Shown in pieces: positions 1 through 4,858 of a stretch of DNA of 6,371 nucleotides. The translations under genes and the position numbers were made by a program. Each line of letters opens with the position of its first letter. The stretch's first letter is position 1. Source of the DNA: Bacteroidota bacterium (lineage in GTDB: Bacteria > Bacteroidota > Bacteroidia > Bacteroidales > B18-G4); contig DAOVZP010000102.1 in the NCBI GenBank assembly GCA_030635045.1, forward strand, positions 1 through 6,371, given 5' to 3'. The notes beneath the pieces were generated by a model that worked only from the letters and a program-made list of their open reading frames with translations, had not been told where the DNA came from and made no database searches.

Positions 1-356
1 GAGAGGCTGACTGCCTCCGTTTTCTTTTTATTTTCCTCCTCCCATTTCTTGCGCATAGCTTCCTTTTCAGCTGCTATGACTTCTTCTGCTTGCCTGGTCA
101 GGGCGAGTATCTCCGGTTCATTGATGTTCATGTCTTTCACACGCTGGAGCTTGCTTTCTTTCTCCTGCAGGCTCATGTTGCCTTCATCATTAATGATTGA
201 CAGAAGATCTTGCTTTGCAGTTTCCACATTCCTGGCATATTCTGCAGCGGCCTGCTCACGAGCCAGTTTTTTCTTACTCTTGCATCCTGCCATTCCTGAA
301 CTCAGGCTCAAGGCGATCATCAGCAGAAAGGTAATTTTAAAGATTCTCTTGATCAT
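1..356 (-). CDS. Putative lipoprotein, N-terminal part (runs off window)
   Basis: Reading the minus strand from the ATG at 354-356 gives an open frame of 118 codons that leaves the window still open. The N-terminus is a lipoprotein signal: a basic start (MIKRIFK), a hydrophobic core (residues 8-19), and a lipobox ending MAGC, with Cys25 as the predicted lipidated residue. After Cys25 comes a basic KSKKK stretch, then a highly charged Ala/Glu/Lys-rich region (about residues 30-118) that looks like a helical coiled coil. The residues after the cysteine are basic, so the acidic surface-export signal described for Bacteroidota lipoproteins is not evident; I infer a periplasm-facing anchor. It is transcribed divergently from punA. 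I do not recognise the family, and the function is unknown. An overlapping plus-strand frame (49-381) is Ser/Leu-rich and looks like its shadow. Confidence 0.8.
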   Translation of the reverse strand, partial: MIKRIFKITFLLMIALSLSSGMAGCKSKKKLAREQAAAEYARNVETAKQDLLSIINDEGNMSLQEKESKLQRVKDMNINEPEILALTRQAEEVIAAEKEAMRKKWEEENKKKTEAVSL

Positions 357-415
357 CTTATTTTTGGTGTTAACGGTTTAAAAAAGAGCTGTTGCCATTT
401 TTGTATTACAACGCA

Positions 416-423
416 CAAAACTA
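416..423 (-). promoter_or_regulatory. Predicted -7 promoter element for the lipoprotein gene
   Basis: On the minus strand the sequence TAGTTTTG exactly matches the Bacteroidota -7 word TAnnTTTG. It would start transcription near position 410 and leave a leader of about 50 bases before the ATG at 356. I see no clear TTG-type -33 element 19-21 bases upstream, so support rests on the -7 word and the position. Confidence 0.45.
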
Positions 424-521
424 TTTAAAATTTCATTATGAAACAGAAATTGTGCCGAATTAGAATTAACAGGCTTTTGTGGATAATTAGTGTGCTTTTT
501 CAATAAGAAATATTTTCTTGC

Positions 522-529
522 TAATTTTG
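522..529 (+). promoter_or_regulatory. Predicted -7 promoter element for punA
   Basis: TAATTTTG followed by C matches the Bacteroidota -7 consensus TAnnTTTG. The expected -33 position (about 496-501) is a T-run without the usual G, so the match is partial. Transcription starting near 533-536 would place the whole TTGACAG array (540-567) in the punA leader, about 43 bases before the start codon. Confidence 0.5.
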
Positions 530-539
530 CGGCAGCCGG

Positions 540-567
540 TTGACAGTTGACAGTTGACGGTTGACAG
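540..567 (+). repeat. TTGACAG heptamer array, four copies
   Basis: Four head-to-tail 7-mers occur at 540-546, 547-553, 554-560 (variant TTGACGG) and 561-567. The array ends 11 bases before the punA ATG and starts just after the predicted -7 box, so it should be transcribed as part of the leader. The third copy carries a single A-to-G change. Confidence 0.9.
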
Positions 568-578
568 TAAAAATAACT

Positions 579-1388
579 ATGAGAAAACTTCATGAAGCAG
601 TAGATTTTCTTCAAAAAGCAGGTTTCGACAATCCCGACCTTGGCATCATCCTCGGCACAGGCTTAAGCAAGATGGTCGACAGTATCGACATCCGGTGCAG
701 GATACCTTATGAGGAGATCCCTCATTTTCCCGTTTCTACGGTTGAGTTTCATCGTGGTGAGTTGATATATGGTGAGTTAGAGGGGAAGATGGTGATGGCC
801 ATGCACGGGCGCTTCCATTATTATGAGGGCTACAGCCTGCAGGAAGTCGTTCTTCCCGTCAGGGTGATGAAGCTGATGGGCATCAGGACTTTGCTGGTTT
901 CCAATGCCTGCGGCACCATGAACATGGATTTCAAGAAAGGAAGCCTCATGATGTTGACTGATCATATTAACATGCTGGGCGATAATCCTTTGATCGGACC
1001 GAATTATGATGAACTTGGCACACGCTTTCCGGATATGAGCGAACCGTACTCAAAGGAGCTAAATGATATGATGAGGCAGATCGCCGGGGAGCAGGGCATT
1101 ACTTTACACGAAGGAGTGTATGTCGCTTTTCCCGGCCCCATGCTTGAAACACGTGCCGAATACCGTTACCTCAGGAATATTGGTGCAGATGTAGTTGGCA
1201 TGTCAACCGTTCCTGAAGCCATTGCTGCCAAACATATGGGACTTCCGTGCGCTGCAGTGTCAGTAATTACAGACGAATGTGATCCGGATAACCTCGCAGT
1301 GGCAGATATCAATGATATCCTGAAGACAGCAGCCGTAGCAGAGAAAGATCTGATTGTGCTTTTTGGGGAGATGGTGAGGAAGATTTGA
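579..1388 (+). CDS. punA: Purine nucleoside phosphorylase (trimeric PNP/MTAP family)
   Basis: This is a cytosolic enzyme of purine salvage that splits purine (deoxy)nucleosides with phosphate into a free base and (deoxy)ribose 1-phosphate. The 269-residue length is normal for the trimeric class. Visible family motifs, in order: the phosphate-binding loop LGTG (25-28), GRFHYYEGY (77-85, with the Arg78/His80 phosphate ligands), SNACGTMN (108-115), FPGPMLETRAEYR (184-196, with the base-binding Glu190), VGMSTVPE (206-213) and SVITDE (228-233). The Asn that normally follows in the ITN motif of human-type PNP is Asp232 here, as in methylthioadenosine phosphorylases, so base preference may be shifted toward 6-aminopurines. 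I chose the ATG at 579; the frame is open upstream to a TTG at 561, but that lies inside a tandem repeat. It stands alone, divergent from a lipoprotein gene and convergent with a glucosaminidase gene. Confidence 0.93.
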   Translation: MRKLHEAVDFLQKAGFDNPDLGIILGTGLSKMVDSIDIRCRIPYEEIPHFPVSTVEFHRGELIYGELEGKMVMAMHGRFHYYEGYSLQEVVLPVRVMKLMGIRTLLVSNACGTMNMDFKKGSLMMLTDHINMLGDNPLIGPNYDELGTRFPDMSEPYSKELNDMMRQIAGEQGITLHEGVYVAFPGPMLETRAEYRYLRNIGADVVGMSTVPEAIAAKHMGLPCAAVSVITDECDPDNLAVADINDILKTAAVAEKDLIVLFGEMVRKI

Positions 1389-1391
1389 TCA

Positions 1392-1415
1392 GATGCTGGA
1401 TGCTGGATGCTGGAT
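1392..1415 (+). repeat. GATGCTG heptamer array, 3.4 copies
   Basis: Perfect tandem 7-mers lie at 1392-1398, 1399-1405 and 1406-1412, followed by a partial GAT. The array begins four bases after the punA stop codon. It is the first of four consecutive tandem arrays that fill the spacer between two convergent genes. Confidence 0.9.
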
Positions 1416-1422
1416 AAAGTTG

Positions 1423-1464
1423 GTATGGGGTGTGGGGTATGAGGTATGAGGTATGGGGTATGGG
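1423..1464 (+). repeat. GTATGRG heptamer array, six copies
   Basis: Six tandem 7-mers run through this stretch: GTATGGG, GTGTGGG, GTATGAG, GTATGAG, GTATGGG, GTATGGG. The plus strand here is purine-rich, mainly G, with almost no C. Short reading frames crossing this stretch (for example 1430-1636) arise from the repeats and are not credible genes. Confidence 0.9.
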
Positions 1465-1474
1465 GAACTGCAAA

Positions 1475-1502
1475 TATCGAAAATCGGGTATCGAAAATCG
1501 AA
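1475..1502 (+). repeat. WATCGRR heptamer array, four copies
   Basis: The stretch reads as TATCGAA, AATCGGG, TATCGAA, AATCGAA, so it has a 7-base period. It also shows a stronger 14-base period, because TATCGAAAATCG recurs exactly at 1475-1486 and 1489-1500. It lies 10 bases after the GTATGRG array. Confidence 0.8.
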
Positions 1503-1512
1503 AATTAACTTT

Positions 1513-1539
1513 AAGTACTCCAAGTACTTCAAGTACTTT
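1513..1539 (+). repeat. AAGTACTYC 9-mer array, three copies
   Basis: Three 9-mers, AAGTACTCC, AAGTACTTC and AAGTACTTT, are in tandem, each built on the self-complementary core AGTACT. Copies one and three could pair as a stem of about 7 bp with a 12-base loop. No good T-run follows on either strand, so terminator function is possible but unsupported. The last copy overlaps the stop codon (1538-1540) of the minus-strand glucosaminidase gene. Confidence 0.85.
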
Positions 1540-2503
1540 AATCCAACCTCAACACTTTTCCAGCCGCCACCTTCGAACCTTCCTCCATTTTATTTTTCTT
1601 ATACAACTGCCTCAACTGAATGCCATAAAGTTGTGAGATATAGTGCATGCTTTCGCCTGCTTTCACCGTGTGCGTGCCGGCTTCCTTGTTCTTTTTGTTT
1701 TTCTTTTCGATGTATAGCATTTGTCCTTCTTCCAGCTGCGTCTTTTTATCCACCTCATTATATTTTGGCAGTTGCCAGGAATAGATCTCAAAATCGGCGG
1801 CGATATCGGAGAAGTTATCACCGGCAGCAACAAAAATAAATTTTACACCATTGTTGATGTATACCTTCCGTCCGGTTTCCCATATCTCTGCAAGTTCATA
1901 GGCTGCAGCTGCAGGATATTTTACAGCTTCAGCTACAACAGCTTCGGAAACTACCGGCTCATAAGGTTTTTCAGTAAGGTATGCGGGCGTGATCCCCTTA
2001 TCGAATTCGTATAAATTGTTCTCTTCGATGATCTTGATCAGCAGTTGCGGATATTTGGGATTTGTAGCATAGCCGGCTTTTTTCAATCCGCGGGACCAGC
2101 CCTTGTAATCCATTATATCAAGTTTGAACAGATCCGCATACCGGTCCCTGCTGGTCAGAAATAATGAATGGTCACGATATGAGTCATCGGGTGATTTATA
2201 TTTCCTGAAACACTCGTTCTTTGCATCGTCATCCATATGGAATGTCTTGCCGTTCCAACCCTTGTGGCACTTGATGCCAAAGTGGTTGTTGGCCTTTCGT
2301 GAAAGCTCGCTGTTTCCGCTGCCCGATTCTAGTATTCCCTGTGCCAGGGTGATAGAAGCCGGTATGCCGTATGCCTCCATCTTGTCCATGGCGACATCTT
2401 TATAGGTGAGTATGTAATCCTCAACAGAGATCTTATGTTGAGCGGATAGCGATAACACGCTACATAAAAAAGTAAAAACAATTATGCCTGGTCTGATCAT
2501 CAT
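1538..2503 (-). CDS. Secreted glucosaminidase (FlgJ/GH73-type) with two LysM domains
   Basis: This is a predicted peptidoglycan hydrolase exported to the periplasm or cell surface, where the LysM modules would hold it on the glycan strands. From the ATG at 2503 it has 321 residues. Residues 1-21 form a signal peptide with a hydrophobic core and likely cleavage after SLSA (Ala21/Gln22). The glucosaminidase domain spans about 30-165: GIPASITLAQGILESGSGNS carries the probable catalytic Glu59, followed by NNHFGIKC, SYRDHSLFL and AGYATNPKYP, all typical of the family. A Pro/Ala/Glu-rich linker follows, then LysM 1 (about 221-265) and LysM 2 (about 276-320). The frame extends 3 codons upstream to a TTG at 2512, but ATG at 2503 or 2500 fits the signal peptide better. 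It is convergent with punA and divergent from rsmG. The exact bond cleaved (N-acetylglucosaminidase or other) cannot be told from sequence. Confidence 0.9.
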   Translation of the reverse strand: MMIRPGIIVFTFLCSVLSLSAQHKISVEDYILTYKDVAMDKMEAYGIPASITLAQGILESGSGNSELSRKANNHFGIKCHKGWNGKTFHMDDDAKNECFRKYKSPDDSYRDHSLFLTSRDRYADLFKLDIMDYKGWSRGLKKAGYATNPKYPQLLIKIIEENNLYEFDKGITPAYLTEKPYEPVVSEAVVAEAVKYPAAAAYELAEIWETGRKVYINNGVKFIFVAAGDNFSDIAADFEIYSWQLPKYNEVDKKTQLEEGQMLYIEKKNKKNKEAGTHTVKAGESMHYISQLYGIQLRQLYKKNKMEEGSKVAAGKVLRLD

Positions 2504-2509
2504 CGATTG

Positions 2510-2517
2510 CAAAAATA
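2510..2517 (-). promoter_or_regulatory. Predicted -7 element directly before the glucosaminidase start
   Basis: On the minus strand TATTTTTG, followed by CA, matches TAnnTTTG exactly. It ends only six bases before the ATG at 2503, so the transcript would begin essentially at the start codon. No good -33 TTG lies 19-21 bases upstream, so this may be a chance match in AT-rich DNA. Confidence 0.35.
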
Positions 2518-2591
2518 TCTGTATTGAATTGATATTCCTTCATTATTTAATCGTTTTTATTCACAGGATATTGTTTATTACAGATGCAATA

Positions 2592-2695
2592 GCCACGGAG
2601 ACACCGTCTTTCACGCCTTCGGCGGAAAGCACAGGGCACCACAGAAGATAATTCCTTTTTAACTGTGAATCTCTGTGTCTCTGTGCCTTTGTGGC
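2592..2695. repeat. Palindromic octamer-rich intergenic repeat element
   Basis: The left edge GCCACGGAGACAC (2592-2604) is an imperfect inverted copy of the right edge, GTGTCTCTGTGCCTTTGTGGC without one base group (2675-2695). The right arm is a run of octamers: CTCTGTGT (2671-2678), CTCTGTGC (2679-2686) and CTTTGTGG (2687-2694). In the middle, 2608-2629 forms a hairpin: CTTTC pairs with GAAAG, one A is bulged, CGCC pairs with GGCG, and the loop is TTC. From memory, CTCTGTGTCTCTGTGCCTTTGTGGC-like sequence recurs between genes in many Bacteroidota and other environmental genomes. I infer a REP- or MITE-like dispersed repeat; no encoded protein is present. Confidence 0.65.
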
Positions 2696-2719
2696 AGAAA
2701 TTCTAAAAGCTTAACTTTG
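2688..2719 (+). promoter_or_regulatory. Predicted promoter of rsmG (TTTG-N20-TAACTTTG)
   Basis: A -33 element TTTG (2688-2691) and a -7 element TAACTTTG (2712-2719, followed by CA) are separated by 20 bases, fitting the Bacteroidota housekeeping promoter. The -33 element lies inside the right arm of the palindromic repeat. The rsmG GTG start follows the -7 box by five bases, so the transcript may be leaderless or nearly so. Confidence 0.6.
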
Positions 2720-2724
2720 CAGAC

Positions 2725-3351
2725 GTGGATTTAATAAAACAATATTTTCCGGAACTTACGCCGGAGCAAGACAGACAATTTTCAATGCTTCCGGAATTGT
2801 ATTCTTACTGGAACGAGCGCATCAACCTTATCTCCCGCAAGGATATCGACAAGCTTGAGGAACGGCATATCCTCCACTCCCTGTCCATCGCAAAGATCAT
2901 TGATTTTAAGCCGGGGACAAAAATTCTGGACGTTGGCACCGGTGGAGGCTTTCCCGGTATACCGCTTGCCATCATGTTCCCTGAATCCTCATTTCTGTTG
3001 GTTGATTCTATCGGAAAGAAGATCAAAGTTGTGAACGAAATAGTAAATGCCCTTGGCATTGCCAATGTACAGGCATTGCAGATCAGGGCTGAGGACGTGG
3101 ATGGGCGCTACGACTTTATCGTAAGCAGGGCTGTCACAAAATTCCCGGTTTTTCTTAAGTGGGTTAGGGGGAAAATCAGGAAAAAGAATTTCAATACCCT
3201 GAACAATGGCATCCTCTACCTGAAGGGGGGCGATATGGAAGAAGAATTGAACAGCATCAATGCACGATATGCCATTTATGACCTGGATATAAATTTCCCT
3301 ATGGAATTTTTCCACACCAAAAAGCTGGTATATATACCGCTTTCACGTTAA
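2725..3351 (+). CDS. rsmG: 16S rRNA (guanine-527-N7)-methyltransferase RsmG (GidB)
   Basis: This cytosolic enzyme uses S-adenosylmethionine to methylate N7 of G527 in 16S rRNA, near the decoding site; in other bacteria its loss gives low-level streptomycin resistance. The product has 208 residues, normal for the family. An N-terminal helical segment (1-60) contains YSYWNERINLISRKD and ERHILHSL, typical RsmG sequence. The Rossmann-fold methyltransferase core follows, with SAM-binding ILDVGTGGGFPGIPLAI (67-83), LLVDS (91-95, end of strand 2), KKIKVVNEI (98-106), YDFIVSRAV (129-137) and LYLKGGD (164-170). The GTG at 2725 is chosen because the protein aligns with the family from its first residues (MDLIKQYFPELT) and no in-frame ATG lies nearby. 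The gene is not next to mnmG here and appears to be transcribed alone from its own promoter. Confidence 0.95.
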   Translation: MDLIKQYFPELTPEQDRQFSMLPELYSYWNERINLISRKDIDKLEERHILHSLSIAKIIDFKPGTKILDVGTGGGFPGIPLAIMFPESSFLLVDSIGKKIKVVNEIVNALGIANVQALQIRAEDVDGRYDFIVSRAVTKFPVFLKWVRGKIRKKNFNTLNNGILYLKGGDMEEELNSINARYAIYDLDINFPMEFFHTKKLVYIPLSR

Positions 3352-3379
3352 GTTGAAAAATAAAATGTTCAGGTACTGA

Positions 3380-3407
3380 TTGGCCTGTAATATTTTATCT
3401 ATATTCG
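3380..3407 (+). promoter_or_regulatory. Weak candidate promoter for the transporter-pepD operon
   Basis: TATATTCG (3400-3407) differs from TAnnTTTG at one position, and TTG (3380-3382) lies 17 bases upstream, slightly short of the usual 19-21. A second near match, TATTTTTC, lies at 3415-3422. The 96-base gap after rsmG, with no good terminator, leaves readthrough from rsmG possible as well. Confidence 0.3.
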
Positions 3408-3447
3408 CCTTCTCTATTTTTCCGAAAAACAATTCAAATATAAAACT

Positions 3448-4836
3448 ATGACAGAAGCTATTATCAAGTCATTGCGGGACTCAAAAGGAGCCCGATGGGG
3501 TGCCCTTGCCGTGGTCTCTTTCACGATGATGACAGGCTATTACATTAACTATGTAATTTCCCCCCTGAAGCCAATTCTTGAGGAATACATGAACTGGAAC
3601 AGTACCGATTTCGGTATATGGAACGGGGCATATGGTTTCTTTAATGTATTCTTTCTCATGCTCATTTTTGCAGGAATCGTCCTGGATAAAATGGGAGTTC
3701 GGTTTACCGGTATCGGTGCAAGTTTATTGATGATCGTTGGGACATTTCTTCAATACATAGCTGTTGCTGAGATTATTCCTGCAGAAGGAATGATATTCGG
3801 CCTGAAAACACAGATCGCCATTGGTGCCCTTGGTTTCGGCGTATTCGGAGTGGGCGTAGAGGCTGCAGGAATTACGGTTTCAAAGATCATTGTAAAATGG
3901 TTTAAAGGTAAAGAACTGGCCCTGGCCATGGGCCTTGAAATGGCGACAGCCAGGCTGGGAACTGCCATGGCATTGGCGATCCCCCTGCCAATGGCCACTG
4001 TATGGTTCGGAACGAAGGCTGCCCCGGCTCTGTCAGCCCCGGTTATGTTGGGATTGGGCCTGCTTGTGGCTGGATTCGTAGCATTCATATGGTACACCTT
4101 CATGGACAGGAAGCTTGAAAAGTCTGAAGGGGTCACAGATGAGCACTCTGAAGAAGACGAGTTCAAAATCAAAGACATTTTATTTATCGTTAAGAACAAA
4201 GGTTTCTGGCTGATCGCAATCCTATGCGTATTATTCTATTCCGGTATTTTCCCCTTCCTGTATTATGCCACTGATCTCATGGTCAATAAATATCACGTGG
4301 ATGAAGAATTTGCCGGTTTGATTCCGAGCTTGTTGCCATTTGGTACTATTTTATTGACGCCCTTCTTTGGTAATTTTTATGACCGAAAAGGAAAGGGAGC
4401 CACTATTATGATCATTGGTTCTGTGATGCTGCTGATAGCACATACAATATTTGCCATTCCTGCTATCACAAGTTACGTTGTGGCAATTATTCTTATCATA
4501 TGGTTAGGAGTTACCTTTTCGCTGGTACCTTCAGCCATGTGGCCTTCAGTACCAAAGATCATCCCCGAAAAACAATTGGGGACTGCTTACGCGCTGATCT
4601 TCTGGGTACAGAACTGGGGATTGATGGGTGTACCGTTTTTGATAGGCAAAGTACTTGATAATTATTGCCAGATACTGGATGTAAATGGAGAATTCGTGGG
4701 TTATGATTATACCCTCCCGATGATCATATTCGCCTCCACAGGCTTTTTTGCGATCATCGTTGCACTGATGTTGAAAGCTGAGGATAAGAAAAAAGGATAT
4801 GGCCTGGAATTGCCGAACATAGTGAAACAAGATTAG
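3448..4836 (+). CDS. Major facilitator transporter, MFSD1-like (putative dipeptide carrier)
   Basis: This is an inner-membrane protein of 462 residues with about 12 hydrophobic helices, the size and shape of the major facilitator superfamily. The loop between helices 2 and 3 has motif A (GIVLDKMGVRFTG, 76-88), and the matching loop in the second half is GNFYDRKGKG (308-317). A charged cytoplasmic loop (about 219-245, rich in Glu/Asp/Lys) joins the halves. WFKGKEL (151-157), ATARLG (166-171), AMWPSVPKIIPEKQLGTAYA (363-382) and VQNWGL (387-392) match, as I recall them, conserved stretches of the animal lysosomal protein MFSD1, shown to carry dipeptides. Glu138 and Arg169 keep the 31-residue spacing of the substrate-binding pair I remember there. 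The ATG at 3448 begins a short hydrophilic N-terminus. The pepD dipeptidase gene follows after 22 bases, which supports a peptide substrate. The MFS call is firm; the substrate is inferred. Confidence 0.85.
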   Translation: MTEAIIKSLRDSKGARWGALAVVSFTMMTGYYINYVISPLKPILEEYMNWNSTDFGIWNGAYGFFNVFFLMLIFAGIVLDKMGVRFTGIGASLLMIVGTFLQYIAVAEIIPAEGMIFGLKTQIAIGALGFGVFGVGVEAAGITVSKIIVKWFKGKELALAMGLEMATARLGTAMALAIPLPMATVWFGTKAAPALSAPVMLGLGLLVAGFVAFIWYTFMDRKLEKSEGVTDEHSEEDEFKIKDILFIVKNKGFWLIAILCVLFYSGIFPFLYYATDLMVNKYHVDEEFAGLIPSLLPFGTILLTPFFGNFYDRKGKGATIMIIGSVMLLIAHTIFAIPAITSYVVAIILIIWLGVTFSLVPSAMWPSVPKIIPEKQLGTAYALIFWVQNWGLMGVPFLIGKVLDNYCQILDVNGEFVGYDYTLPMIIFASTGFFAIIVALMLKAEDKKKGYGLELPNIVKQD

Positions 4837-4858
4837 GAACAATATAATTTGATATACA

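Noticed and set aside
49..381. Plus-strand open frame of 110 codons
   Set aside because: It is antisense to the lipoprotein gene, which has a clear lipobox and coherent charged composition; the plus-strand product is Ser/Leu-rich and low in credibility.
438..506. Small plus-strand reading frame of 22 residues beginning MKQKLCRIR
   Set aside because: It lies between the two divergent predicted promoters and overlaps the region upstream of the punA -7 box; there is no promoter or other support for it.
540..567. TTGACA words in the heptamer array as sigma-70 -35 boxes
   Set aside because: They are the repeat unit itself, have no suitable -10 box 17 bases downstream before the ATG, and the organism's promoters appear to be of the TTTG/TAnnTTTG type.
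1392..1539. A CRISPR array
   Set aside because: The repeats are contiguous 7- and 9-mers without unique spacers, and no cas genes are present.
1430..1839. Overlapping plus-strand frames beginning in the tandem arrays
   Set aside because: Their starts come from the repeats and their remainder is antisense to the glucosaminidase coding region.
3370..3388. CAGG...CCTG as a terminator after rsmG
   Set aside because: The stem is only four base pairs with a ten-base loop and no T-run follows.
3750..4199. Minus-strand open frame of 149 codons inside the transporter gene
   Set aside because: It is an antisense shadow; the plus-strand frame has recognisable MFS motifs and helices across the same bases.
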